From positions 58,142,798-58,206,797 of the forward strand of contig NC_089755.1 of assembly GCF_040412425.1 (NCBI RefSeq): a DNA stretch of 64,000 bases, read 5' to 3'. Shown piece by piece: positions 50,455 to 62,979 of the stretch. How positions within the stretch are numbered: position 1 is the first letter of the stretch; each line of letters begins with the position of its first letter. Source of the stretch: Macrobrachium rosenbergii. Lineage: Eukaryota; Arthropoda; Malacostraca; Decapoda; Palaemonidae. The notes under the pieces are model-generated. The model was given only the letters and a program-made list of their open reading frames with translations, was not told the DNA's origin and did not search any database. Position numbers and translations under genes: made by a program.

Positions 50455-52780
50455 TGGATTTGCTAATTAACTCAGCTGATATTACTAGCAAATGGCAGAG
50501 ATTTTTACCAGCAAAGCTAACGTCCTTTTCAAGCTCTATAATCCAAAAAATAATGCAACCTCATCTACAACATTTATGTGAAGCATAAGCATGATTATTG
50601 TTTTAATTTACATGTACTAGGCTTATTTTGCATTCCTTGCATTCATCTTTATTCATTTTTTTTCTTCTCTTGAATCATCAGTTCCCTGTTTAGTTGTGCC
50701 ATTCACCTTCAGAAAACCCATCAATTGTCTTTTACTGGAGGGTCTTCCTCTGCTATTCATGTGCAATTCCGTCTTTCTTTTTCTTAAACATTACACTGTT
50801 TTTCCATACTGCTAGTCTCTCAAGTATAGCTTTTATTGATTGTCAAAGTTATTAGCCTCAGTAATTTCGTTTTCTGGCCAAAACAAAATAAATTTCAAAT
50901 ACCAATGACCTCCTTATGACACCCACTGAGTACAAGGCATCCCTATGTAAAGAGGAAAAAGCTTCAAAAAATGTTTTTTGCTTTATTCTCCAAATCCATA
51001 CTCATTATAAATATAGACTTAACTGTTTGTTCCTCAGTTGAAGCTATTAGTCATGATAATTCTAACCAAATCACAATTTCATGGAAGACTATGGTTCCTA
51101 TACAAACTTTCCAATTGCTTCATTGAATACTCATCCATAGGTATTTGCTCTCTATCAGATTATTAACATAGTTTTCTTTAATTTAATTTCTAATATTCAC
51201 ATAGTTTTTTCTACTTTGAATATTTCAGTGAGAAACGCATATTACTGTATACTGGCTTTCCAGAAGTTCAAAATTTACATCCTATTTTTAATTTACATGC
51301 TTGCTTATTCTGTGTATCTTATGTCCTGTATTAAAAGAACCCTTCTAATGGACAAAATAAACAAAATGGATAAAATGATCCTTCATCCTTCAAAGCTGCT
51401 GACAAACTGACTAACAATACACAAACTTATCATTTTCTCTTGTCAACTTGCAATTCTAGGCTATGCCTTACTGTAAGATATCAAACAAGTTTCATGTAGT
51501 TAATTTTCACTTGAAGCTGTGCTTTCAGAGAGGCAGAAACTAATTATATATTCAACAAAAGTCATTTTACATTAAAGAAATGCTTGCAGACTGTAAAGGC
51601 ATGCTTGCTTTCTCCTAAAAATATCATTCACCTGTGTCACTTTCATGTGACAAAGCACCCTTAAGCCTTTTTCTTACAGTCTTTGTCCCCATTGACAGTC
51701 GAGCAGCATAACCAAAGAGAGCAGGTGTTATCTTGCATTTTCCTTACTTTTTGGGTGACCTTCCAAATACCATGAATATATGTTCCTTGGTTTGAATGGA
51801 TACTTAAATCCTTGCTATTAAGCACCTTTAGTACAATAGGCAAGAGTGCCTGTTTGAAAGTACAATCATCATTGGTATTATATGCAAAATTGCCTGTTTA
51901 TAAGTACAATTTTCATTAGCATGAAAAAGTTTTGTATTTGAACCTAGGTTTTTTTTTAATATGTTTTCCAGGTATCATGTTGGAAGTCCCTTTAAAAGCT
52001 AATATAGTTTAAATATTTTATCTTCATCTGTCTTGTAATGGATTGGATTGATGCCAAAAATGGGTCAAAACAAAAACAGTTCTCCAAAACTATAAAACGT
52101 GAAATGTTTCCATGAAGTGTTTCAGTAAGTTATAATTCAAATGTAGCTGTAAAAGTCAGGCAAACAAATTAGGACAAAAACATCAGAACCAGACATTTAG
52201 GTATATCTATGCAAATTCAATGTTCAAACACTAGCTTTGTTTACATATTTCAGTCGCACTAAATTAGTGGTAGACTATACAATGACTGGCGAGAATCATT
52301 AGGCATTGTCAAATGATTTGCATTAATATGCAAAGTATTGCCTAGAGTTACCTTATAGTGAATCAGCCAAAGTGTAATGAATGCTATAAAGATTCATATA
52401 AAAACTTTTACTTTTCATAAGTATAAACGGAGTAAAGGTTACTGGAAATTCAGTGTTCCATCAAATTAAAAATAAAGAAAACATAAGTTATTATAAAAAA
52501 AAAATAACAGTCATTACCAAGTCTAAAATAGCACCCTACTACTCAAGAAGGTACTGATTTGATCAGCCTCATTTACAGAAAGTAGTGACAGTTGGTAAAG
52601 TAACAGTTATAGAATTAAGAACAGTAGTTTATCAAAAATAGTTCAAAAATAAAATTCTAGGCTCTACGAACATAAAACGTTTAATTTTTACACTATAAAA
52701 GCTTACAATACTTTCACAGAATTGCCTGCAGTACTTGCGTTGCAAAGGAACAGTAGACTTCACCTACAAGCAAATGTGAT
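50455..52780. other. Unassigned stretch
   Basis: Several minus-strand AATAAA signals (TTTATT on plus, near 50,652, 50,832 and 50,983) could end a gene from the right. Frames of 60-64 codons are unsupported. Confidence 0.35.
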
Positions 52781-52788
52781 TGTTACTT

Positions 52789-52917
52789 ACGAATGAAAAT
52801 AAAAGTAACATCGGAAGTTCCTTTGTGGAATGTGACCTTCGTACTCAAGATTCAACTCCTACAGGTATTTCGAGGTCATCAAATTCCGCGGAGCCTTTGA
52901 TTCCAGAGAACTGCAAG
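52789..52917 (-). CDS. Candidate exon with short C-terminal peptide
   Basis: The minus strand has an acceptor (TATTTTCTCCTTGCAG) ending just above about 52,917. It is followed by 21 open codons, FSGIKGSAEFDDLEIPVGVE plus S, then TGA. A strong donor (CATTC/GTAAGTAAC) occurs about 55 bases after the stop, so this may be a coding exon with a spliced 3' UTR, or a non-coding exon. A second frame (SLESKAPRNLMTSKYL) is also open to a stop. No upstream partner exon was found to the right and no family is recognised. Confidence 0.35.
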
Positions 52918-53117
52918 GAGAAAATACTTGTATTTCTAAATGATTAATAATTACAGTGTGAAGAACAGGTGAGGGATTTGAGTTCTATTTTTTTTTAATG
53001 TAACATCTTTCATTTAAAGGCAGGTAATGGTGTCAGTCTTTTCACACAATTTTAATTGTTACTTAAGGAATGTAGTCCAGTACATGAGTGGTTGGACTTC
53101 TAGGTGACATAACCATG

Positions 53118-53349
<232 letters not shown>

Positions 53350-53662
53350 TATATTTCAATATCTATATTTAATGTTAAAATGTAGTTAAAGATATGTAAC
53401 TAAACAAAACCTTTCTGTAAATATTGCTAAGACTAACAATGACTCATATTATCAAGGTTAATTGATCCAAAATTAGGTTGAGGATTTTTCTGACTGGCTT
53501 GGCGTTGCAAACTGGAGTTGCAACTACCATGGTCAAGCAACTGTTGAAAATCGCAGTTAACTGACATCTTAAACTGATCGAGCATCACTGCCATTAGTAA
53601 TATATTGTAACTAATAAGAACTAGTCATAGATGTATAAAACGAATATAGGCTGACTTGGAAA

Positions 53663-53667
<5 letters not shown>

Positions 53668-53755
<88 letters not shown>
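53668..53755. repeat. (CT)n microsatellite
   Basis: A pure CT run. Confidence 0.97.
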
Positions 53756-53757
<2 letters not shown>

Positions 53758-53759
53758 GT

Positions 53760-54686
53760 CTTCAACCAAATCACCATCAGATTCCTTACCGAAAGTCACA
53801 AGGGAAAGGTGCCAAAGATTTTCACAAACTGACAGAAAACTAAACACAGAGGCATTCACTCCACTACCTTTTCTCAAACAATGTTGTGCACTAACGAGGA
53901 CTTCCGTGTTTTGCCCATTATCTGTACTATCCTATGACTAGTTTCCATTCATTCTGAACTATTCTGAATGGTGCTTCACTTGAAATTGCCACGTATGGTG
54001 AACTACTGTTTTTTTTTTTTTTTTTTTTTTTTGACTGGTAAGGATATTGAAGGGCTGTTATCATTGAATAAACTACCAATGAAGGCTGTGTTGACAATGA
54101 GTTCTCACTGAGGCATTTGTCAATATTTCTTTAATAAATAATGAAATATATAAATAAATAAATGAATAAATAAATAAATAGATGGATTACTTATATCTTT
54201 CATAATGGGTGTACTTGCAAATGGAACAAGAGTTTCCAAACAACACAAAGTCCATTTGTGGAAAGGTGGAAATCTTAAGAGAAAATAACAAATAATAAAG
54301 ATAAAAATCAACAATTTATGTTTATAAAAAAAATATGAATGTAAGTAAAATAAAACTTTGTCAGTTATGCATGACAATTTAAAGTATTACTATAGCCTTT
54401 TAAACTTATAATTATTATCTTAGTTAATTAACTTACAGGAAGGATTATAGTCCTTTCGTGTTGCCACATTTCTAATTCAACTTGAATTATTCACCTGAAA
54501 TCCTTTATGTTTTCTAAGCATGGCGTTCTGCTGATTGTTAATATTTCGTTTTCTTAGGCTATCTTCCTAAAACCCCCCATTCTTTCTTTAACGAATCTCT
54601 GAAAGATATTTGTCACTATCTTAATTATCTTAATTTCAACTGGGGTTTTGAAAAATACCATTGACGTGTTTCTGCTATAAAGGAAA

Positions 54687-54688
<2 letters not shown>
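53760..54688. other. Unassigned stretch
   Basis: Poly-T at 54,009-54,031 and a TAAATAAA run at 54,150-54,180. No exon, RNA gene or repeat family seen. Confidence 0.4.
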
Positions 54689-54689
<1 letters not shown>

Positions 54690-54758
<69 letters not shown>

Positions 54759-54975
54759 AAGATGAAACCTATCCATATGGAACGAGCCCACCGAAGGGGC
54801 CATTGACTTGAAAAATTAAATCTTCCAGAGAATATGGTGCTCGTTGGGAACCAAGATAAGGTAAAGGGAAATACAGAAAAAAGAGATCTCACTTATTAAA
54901 AAGAAAAGAAAATGAATTAATAGATTCATAAATAGATAAAAATGTATTAAAATGCAAAGAGAATAGCAAGAAGAA
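54690..54975 (+). repeat. ATT microsatellite plus interspersed repeat family B
   Basis: A 66-base ATT array (54,690-54,755) leads straight into CAGAAGATGAAACCTATCCA, GGGGCCATTGACTTGAAAAA and AAAAGAGATCTCACTTATTA, the same blocks as at 11,468-11,690. The shared ATT junction suggests the array belongs to the 5' end of the element. Confidence 0.75.
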
Positions 54976-55248
54976 AATAAGAGACGAAGCATCCCCCAAA
55001 ACAGCCCAGCCAGAAGTTGAATAGAAGGAGAGAGCAACAGGATTATTTGCAATAGTTCAGAGCAGGATTATTTGCAACAGTTCACCATTGAATCGGCAGA
55101 CCTCGAAGATGACAAAGAAAACGGATTTCTGCCAGTGCAAACTTGCTCTCGCAAAGTCCCGCTAAGCAATGCAACTTGTGCTTTTAGCAAACAGGACTAC
55201 ATAAAGAGATGTTTCGACTTGTGTTTCGGTTAAAGCGTTTCAGGTGCG

Positions 55249-55251
<3 letters not shown>

Positions 55252-55333
<82 letters not shown>

Positions 55334-55411
55334 TCTGTCATTTGTGAATAGGAGAGAAATGGAAGATAAATGCAGAGAAAAAATTGTTTATGAAGAGATT
55401 CACAAAATTAT

Positions 55412-55492
<81 letters not shown>

Positions 55493-55528
55493 AGATTAGT
55501 ACATCAAGGCTAAGAACCTTTGTTGAAC

Positions 55529-55584
<56 letters not shown>

Positions 55585-55624
55585 AATTGGACTAGTACAT
55601 CAAGGTTAAGAGCCTTTGTTGAAT

Positions 55625-55684
<60 letters not shown>
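55252..55684. repeat. (ATT)n and three (GA)n arrays with duplicated spacer
   Basis: ATT at 55,252-55,332, then GA at 55,412-55,490, 55,532-55,581 and 55,629-55,684. The two spacers are nearly identical (TAGTACATCAAGGCTAAGA and CCTTTGTTGAACATTGAGAG against TAGTACATCAAGGTTAAGAG and CCTTTGTTGAATATTGAGAG). Confidence 0.95.
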
Positions 55685-55689
<5 letters not shown>

Positions 55690-55691
<2 letters not shown>

Positions 55692-56255
55692 AGATTTCCA
55701 TTAAAACAAAGTTAAGAAACAGCTGTTTTACAGACCACATTACAGATATACAATATAATGTATATACATAAATACAAAACTCACAACGCCATTTTGAATT
55801 CTCACACGTCGAGAGAAATACAAAATACAAAAGCTGTATCTTCCTTTGATCACTTATTACAAAGTGTTTAATTACACGAGAGGAAATTTAAATATACAAT
55901 TAATGGTTTCAACCATTACGTGACGTCATGACACCATGTTCATATTATTTTTGTCTATTCTTAATGGTAAGATGACTGACCTAATTAATTTTTTTTTACT
56001 GGAAATAGGTTACATGATATTAATATTAATTTTCAAATATTTATACAAGACAATGTTTTACAATTATCAGGAAAACAAGAGTTAACATTTAAAAATGACG
56101 TATATTGCTTATATCCAAACTTCAGAACAGATTGTAAGGAATATTCTTAATGATAATGATAATGATTAATTAGCATAATTAGCACCACATGAGCTTAGAT
56201 TTTGATAACAAATAAACAAGTTCTTTTTCCTATTGTAGACACATGACTGAAGAAA
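55690..56255. other. Unassigned stretch with CRE-like palindrome
   Basis: TGACGTCA lies at about 55,921-55,928. No exon seen. Confidence 0.4.
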
Positions 56256-56257
56256 AG

Positions 56258-56261
<4 letters not shown>

Positions 56262-56329
<68 letters not shown>

Positions 56330-56465
56330 TATTTTGGTTACTTTCCCAGGTGTTAAAAAGTAGATATAATTCTTCTGTTGTTGTCAAGGTGTGTTATTGT
56401 TTTGGTCCTTTGCAAGGTGCTTCGACACATATATATTCTTCTGTTAACTTCTGGAATTAAGGAAT

Positions 56466-56505
<40 letters not shown>
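56262..56505. repeat. Two (GA)n microsatellites
   Basis: GA at 56,262-56,326 and 56,470-56,505 with unrelated sequence between. Confidence 0.95.
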
Positions 56506-56509
<4 letters not shown>

Positions 56510-56564
56510 TAATCGTCAGTTCAAATAAACCCTAAAAATAGCAATAAAAATAATTTTGGGAGGA

Positions 56565-56720
56565 GTCGACGTCGACCCTCAACATCCAATCACATCACCG
56601 GGATGCGATGACGTCACTTTCCAGGTAAATCCACTCGTCCTCTTGATCTGTCTGCTCGAGCAAAGTCAACATCGAGCACTGATTGAGCATTGATTGATTG
56701 ATTGATCGCATTCAGTCGAG
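56565..56720. promoter_or_regulatory. GC-richer patch with CRE-like and palindromic motifs
   Basis: GTCGACGTCGAC (palindrome, near 56,567) is followed by GATGACGTCAC (CRE core TGACGTCA near 56,609), with a run of TGATTGAT near 56,680-56,705. These are motifs of regulatory DNA, but no TATA box or exon fixes a start or direction. Confidence 0.25.
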
Positions 56721-56910
56721 GGTCAATTCATTAGCTTTCCAGTCGTCTGGTTGGTCGGTTGACTGAAGTGATCAAATGATAAGTTGATCTTTACAAGTTG
56801 ATCTTTTACTGATTGCAGATGCGTGTGCTTTGAATTGTGTCAAGGTTAGGTGTGTAATTATAGTTTCTGAGATATTGTATTAATTGGGGTAATGTATATG
56901 TATATGTATA

Positions 56911-57155
<245 letters not shown>

Positions 57156-57179
57156 TATATATTTATTTATTTATATATA

Positions 57180-57785
57180 ATTCCTACTCCCATCATATAA
57201 CATCAATATTACTCCCCTGTAACCTGAGTCACAATCGAGAACTGACGACGAAACTTCCATTTCTAGCTGCTTTTGTGACGCCAGATACCTCTAAATACAA
57301 CAAAGAAAACTCGAATTTTTTCCTTGGCTAAAACGAGGAGCCGGACAGCTCTCAATCACGGAGCATTTATGGATCAAAGGCAAACTTGATTAATGGTATT
57401 CTTTCTAGAACTCTAGGTAATTGTAAGTGAAGGTCATTTTAATTAAGTCGATGGACAAAAGAGGAGAAAAATGGTTCAGCTATTGTACAGGGAGCAGTGT
57501 GTTCTTGTATATCGACGCGTACACTTGTGTATGTATAACTGAATCACGAAAATATGGAACGTGATGAATACATAAATAAAGACAAAATCCACGAGGGAAA
57601 GAGAAACAATGGAGTGCTGCAAGGGCTTTCGACTAATGGTCCTTTACTTAGCAGACTGAAGAAATATAAAAATAAGTTTACAAAGAAAGGTCGTATGTAT
57701 GTATGTAGGAAATACATTCGTAATCTAAAACTTGACTGTTGAAAAGACTAGTGGATTCGACCGACTGGCTGTTATTTGACTAATA
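57180..57785. other. Unassigned stretch
   Basis: A 62-codon lysine-rich plus frame at 57,554-57,742 has no supporting signal. No repeat recognised. Confidence 0.4.
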
Positions 57786-57789
57786 TTAA

Positions 57790-58205
57790 CTAGAAAGAAA
57801 TTCATTCTTTTCCATATTGCGACTGTCCCATTTTCCCTTTTTTAATTTTCTGGAAAGAAAACTATTGCGCCGGCTTTGTCTGTCCGTCCGCACTTTTTCT
57901 GTCTGCACTTTTTCTGTCCACCCTCAGATCTTAAAAACTACTGAGGCTAGATGTTTGCAAATTGGTATGTTGATCATCCACCCTCCAATCATCAAACATA
58001 CCAAATTGCAGCCCTCTAGCCTCAGTACTTTTTATTTTATTTAAGGTTAAAGTTAGGCATGATCGTGCCTCTGGCAACGATATAGGACAGGCCACCACGG
58101 TTCATACGGCATTATACCGAGACCACCTAAAGATAGATCTGTTTTCGGTGGCCTTGATTATACGCTGTACAGAAAACTCTGTTGCGGCGAAGTTCTGGGC
58201 ATTTT
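57790..58205 (+). repeat. Interspersed repeat family C with large foldback
   Basis: It begins near TATTGCGCCGGCTTTGTCTG and ends near CTCTGTTGCGGCGAAGTTCT. A long imperfect inverted repeat lies inside (arms 57,933-57,974 and 57,991-58,032, including ACTGAGGCTAGA and TCTAGCCTCAGT). A conserved 3' part has GGCAACGATATAGGACAGGC, CATTATACCGAGACCACC and TTTTCGGTGGCCTTGATTAT. I recall this as one of the commonest repeats in shrimp transcripts. No ORF; probably non-autonomous. Confidence 0.8.
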
Positions 58206-58342
58206 TACCTGCTCCCCGTTACTTTTCCTCCTCGGCTCCTTTCCCGTATCGCTTTTCCATCATTGGGGGGAACGGATTTAAATATGGCCTTCCCTTCCCC
58301 CAACCTTCCAACCTTAACAACACCCCCCGCCCTACAACCACC

Positions 58343-58346
<4 letters not shown>

Positions 58347-58409
<63 letters not shown>

Positions 58410-58506
58410 TTTAGGATACAGCAGTGTATTTCTAACGCAATTTATTGTACAGGAAACGTGTAATGCATTTCTAGGGAGAACGAATATAAGACAGAGGACC
58501 AGACAT

Positions 58507-58569
<63 letters not shown>

Positions 58570-58657
58570 TTTAAGATAAAGCAGTGTATTTCTAATGTAA
58601 TTTATTGTACAGGACATCAGTAATGCACTTCAGTTGAGAACGAATGTAGGACAATGG

Positions 58658-58714
<57 letters not shown>

Positions 58715-58798
58715 GATAAAGCAGTGTGTTTCTTATGTAATTTATTGTACGGAACATCAGTAATGCATTTCAGTTGAGAACGAATGTGGGACAATGGT

Positions 58799-58837
<39 letters not shown>

Positions 58838-58840
58838 ATC
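58347..58840. repeat. (CT)n arrays alternating with a conserved spacer
   Basis: CT runs at 58,347-58,406, 58,511-58,564, 58,663-58,711 and 58,802-58,837. The three spacers share AAGCAGTGTATTTCTAATGT, AATTTATTGTACAGGACATC, CAGTAATGCATTTCAGTTGA and GAACGAATGTAGGACAATGG. The last two spacers are closest; the first differs most. Confidence 0.93.
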
Positions 58841-58849
58841 CATTTGGAA

Positions 58850-59255
58850 AGAACCCAAAGTGATGAAACTTGCTTTGGACAAAAGCCTCTGGGAATGGAA
58901 AAATTCAGGCCTTTGTCTGTTGCAGGCAGAGGGACTTCCATAAAGAAATCTAAAACCATCTGAATCATCTCGGGTCTTCTTGTGACCCACAGTCACTTGT
59001 GAGAAGTGTTACAAGTTCCAGAGCTTATTATTCTTTGAATTTTATTGTATACAATATCGTAGGATAAAATGAAGAAGGAACTCTCTAGAAACTGTAAATA
59101 ATTAAAATTGGCAGACGTTTTTAATTCTCTCTCACTCGCTTGAAGACAATCAAATTAAAAAAAAAAAATAGAAAATAATTCAGGCGGAAAGTTGTGCTAA
59201 TATTAATGATAATTTTTTCAACATTAAGCTTTGTCCTCCTACTGGAGTGGCTATA
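58850..59255. other. Unassigned stretch
   Basis: No exon, RNA gene or repeat family recognised. Confidence 0.45.
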
Positions 59256-59261
59256 GAGGAA

Positions 59262-59279
59262 ATAATAATAATAATAATA

Positions 59280-59322
<43 letters not shown>

Positions 59323-59405
59323 GGTCTTATTACAAAGACCCGTTTTAATAAGACCTGTTTAAAAGAGGGTCTACTCTCTTCAAATAATAATAATAATAAT
59401 AATAA
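59262..59405. repeat. (AAT)n microsatellites with small inverted spacer
   Basis: AAT at 59,262-59,322 and 59,384-59,405. Between them TAGGTCTTATTACAAAGACC and GTTTTAATAAGACCTGTTTA are partly inverted (GGTCTTATTA against TAATAAGACC). Confidence 0.9.
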
Positions 59406-59488
59406 ATTTTCAGTATACAAAGGTTCATCAAATTTGCACAAGAATTGAAAATGACTCTCAGAATAAAAAGAAAAAATTCTGATTTCCA

Positions 59489-59492
<4 letters not shown>

Positions 59493-59571
<79 letters not shown>
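59493..59571. repeat. (GA)n microsatellite
   Basis: A pure GA run. Confidence 0.97.
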
Positions 59572-59574
<3 letters not shown>

Positions 59575-59699
59575 AAAACACCGGCCGATTTTCATCACGG
59601 AAGGGACACTACAGGACCCTTAAACTTTCACCTGAAAAATTTCATGAACAAAATAACGGACAGAGAGCTTTTTGCTACCTGACCGTCCACAGGTAAATT

Positions 59700-59745
59700 G
59701 TCGTACAGGTGTATGCATAGATTCTCATTAACTTTCTCCAGCAGA

Positions 59746-59839
<94 letters not shown>

Positions 59840-59879
59840 GAGGTGTATGCATAGATTCTCATAAACGTTCTCCAGCAGA

Positions 59880-59945
<66 letters not shown>
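59700..59945. repeat. (ATT)n arrays with duplicated spacer
   Basis: AGGTGTATGCATAGATTCTC followed by CTCCAGCAGAATTT occurs at 59,706 and 59,841, each directly followed by an ATT array (59,752-59,839 and 59,883-59,944). Confidence 0.93.
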
Positions 59946-59949
59946 TTAT

Positions 59950-60410
59950 AGGAAGAATATACTGCATGGGGAGTAGATATAGTGTTAATTTATAATTTTT
60001 AAAAATATCAATACAAAATACAATGATTTATCACATTATTTTGGAAATCGACAAAAACTATTTATAACATCATCATGAAATCAATACTGTAACTAAATCA
60101 TGAACGTTTCACTGTAACATCACTGTACGAGATGTTTCTACGAATCTGTATCATGTTTTAAGACAATGAAGTTAAGAGTGCGTCTTCGCTTAATTCTCTC
60201 GCCTTTACCGAAGTCATGATTTTTTACCGAAAATTTTTTTTAGTCATTGTATTTTTCTTTGTCATTGTACTGTACTTGGAAGATCATTGCATACAATGGG
60301 ATTTTTGGGTCTTTGTTGTCTATAGGCATTCAAATTTCATTTAAATACTTTATTTTTAGTAATAATAATAATAATAATAATATGTTAAAATAAAAGAATA
60401 GTAACATCTA
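59950..60410. other. Unassigned AT-rich stretch
   Basis: A short AAT run at 60,360-60,382. No gene seen. Confidence 0.45.
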
Positions 60411-60414
60411 CAAG

Positions 60415-60416
<2 letters not shown>

Positions 60417-60476
<60 letters not shown>
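60417..60476. repeat. (GA)n microsatellite
   Basis: A pure GA run. Confidence 0.97.
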
Positions 60477-60481
<5 letters not shown>

Positions 60482-60877
60482 CTATTTTTTTCTTACATCA
60501 GCCATATAATAATTATTACTCCAATACACGTATCAGACAAGAAAAAATACCCACACACCCAAAATTAAAATAGCAATTCTATTTCAGCATATAGGAAGCC
60601 ACAAACACACTCGAGATCATATCACGGAAAACAAACAGCACTTCAAGGAAAGAACAAACCGAACAAAGAACAAACAACCCAACATCATCCGGAGTCAAGG
60701 TCCAAAAACCCTTGAAGTACGCCCTTAGGGCACCTTTTTTTTTTTTTGTCAGGTGACCTCGCTTTTATCCCTTCAACACTTTGACCTATCAGTCCACTCG
60801 CTGCCCGAGGTGGTATATTGTCCTTTCGATGCCTTCCTATTTGCGTGGTCAGTCTCTTTCCCTCCCACCCAGCCTCC

Positions 60878-60879
<2 letters not shown>

Positions 60880-60920
<41 letters not shown>

Positions 60921-60997
60921 CGTGCTCAGGGCAGGTTAATATCACAGCAACAACCGTCTCTTTGGGTATGTGATTAAGATGGGTCCTTTGTGGGGTA

Positions 60998-61048
<51 letters not shown>

Positions 61049-61127
61049 CGTGCTTACAGGGCAGGTTAATATCACAGCAACAACCGTCTTTTTGGGTATG
61101 TGATTAAGATGGGTCCTTTGTAGGGTA

Positions 61128-61195
<68 letters not shown>

Positions 61196-61270
61196 TTACA
61201 GGGCAGGTTAATATCACAGCAAGAACCGTCTCTTTGGGTATGTGACTAGGATGGGTCCTCTGTAGGAGTA

Positions 61271-61340
<70 letters not shown>

Positions 61341-61420
61341 CATGCTTACAGGGCAGGTTAATATCACAGCAACAACCGTCTCTTTGGGTATGTGATTAGG
61401 ATGGGTCCTCTGTAGGAGTA

Positions 61421-61481
<61 letters not shown>

Positions 61482-61554
61482 TTACAGGAAGGTTAATATC
61501 ACAGCAACAACCGTCTCTTTGGGTATGTGATTAAGATGGGTCCTTTGTAGGGTA

Positions 61555-61607
<53 letters not shown>

Positions 61608-61682
61608 TACAGGGAAGGTTAATATCACAGCAACAACCGTCTGTTTGGGTATGTGATTAAGATGGGTCCTCTGTAGGAGTAC

Positions 61683-61720
<38 letters not shown>
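60880..61720. repeat. Seven (CT)n arrays alternating with an 80-90-bp spacer
   Basis: CT runs start near 60,880, 61,001, 61,132, 61,274, 61,429, 61,559 and 61,687. Six spacers share GCTTACAGGGCAGGTTAATA, TCACAGCAACAACCGTCTCT, TTGGGTATGTGATTAAGATG and GGTCCT(T/C)TGTAGGGTATCC. Variants GTAGGAGTATCC and GATTAGGATG group the spacers into sub-families. CT run lengths differ while spacers stay alike. Arginine-glutamate frames on the minus strand are artefacts. Confidence 0.95.
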
Positions 61721-61725
<5 letters not shown>

Positions 61726-61787
61726 TCATTCTATATATCCGAGTGTGTGTGCGTATGAGTAACTGTTAGTTTTCTCTTCGTGTAGCT

Positions 61788-61791
<4 letters not shown>

Positions 61792-61847
<56 letters not shown>
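61792..61847. repeat. (CT)n microsatellite
   Basis: A pure CT run, not followed by the 61-kb spacer. Confidence 0.97.
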
Positions 61848-61849
<2 letters not shown>

Positions 61850-62245
61850 GTGTGTGCGTACGGTTACTTATGGCCAGGGGTACTATACTATAACCAGGAT
61901 TTTGGGAAGTGAAAGGTATACGAAGCCAGAGGATCAATTTAAAAAACGAAATTTGTGAAAATAACATTACGGAAGATCCCAGATGGGGATTGTTCACTTT
62001 TCATTTATTAATTCTTTTTATTTATTCATTTATTTTTTGCGAGGTTTGAGGGCCAAAGAACTTCCGAGTTTTTCATTTTCCTTGATCATCTCTTGAGCCA
62101 AAACTTATATGTTTAAATTTGTTGGCTATTTTGAATAATAGATATCCATCATCAGAAAGTTCTGTATAGTTAATATTGACATAGTTTCTCGCCATTCAGA
62201 GTAGCCATATCTTGTTGTTGACATTAGGTATGTATGTATGTATAT
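61850..62245. other. Unassigned stretch
   Basis: A TTTATTTATT run near 62,000-62,035. No exon or RNA gene seen. Confidence 0.45.
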
Positions 62246-62247
62246 AT

Positions 62248-62249
<2 letters not shown>

Positions 62250-62297
<48 letters not shown>
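62250..62297. repeat. (GA)n microsatellite
   Basis: A pure GA run following GTATGTATGTATAT. Confidence 0.97.
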
Positions 62298-62299
<2 letters not shown>

Positions 62300-62523
62300 A
62301 TATACAGAGATAGATAACGAAGTAAAGAGTAACATTGCTAAGGCAAGAGAAAGATTACGAATAAAAGAACTAAATACTGAGACGATCAATTTTTTTATCA
62401 TGAGATTAAATGATAATATTTTTTGGTCTCATGACGGTAATACATTACAAATTCTCAAAACATGCCCAACTCTAATGTCCATTATAACAGCAAATGATTC
62501 ACGAGAAGTTTGGTAATATTATC

Positions 62524-62524
<1 letters not shown>

Positions 62525-62588
<64 letters not shown>

Positions 62589-62715
62589 GGAACAAATCTA
62601 CAGGTATGTATATGTACATATATTTAAAGATAAAACTGTATCTTTAAATATATATACATATACATAACTGTGGATTTGCTTCTCCATTTTAAGACTCATG
62701 CTATCATGAGTATTT

Positions 62716-62790
<75 letters not shown>
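62525..62790. repeat. Two (AAT)n arrays flanking a long hairpin
   Basis: AAT at 62,525-62,587 and 62,718-62,790. Between them an inverted repeat of about 40-base arms (62,594-62,632 and 62,639-62,678), with inner arms TATGTATATGTACATATATT and AATATATATACATATACATA around AAAGATAAAACTGTATCTTT. Confidence 0.9.
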
Positions 62791-62791
<1 letters not shown>

Positions 62792-62871
62792 TTTGGCTCC
62801 TCAAATTTTTTTTAACCAGCTTTTCATTTTGTATTTTGTCTTTCTTAAAAATTCAGATTTCTCAAAAGAAT

Positions 62872-62974
<103 letters not shown>

Positions 62975-62979
62975 TCTAG

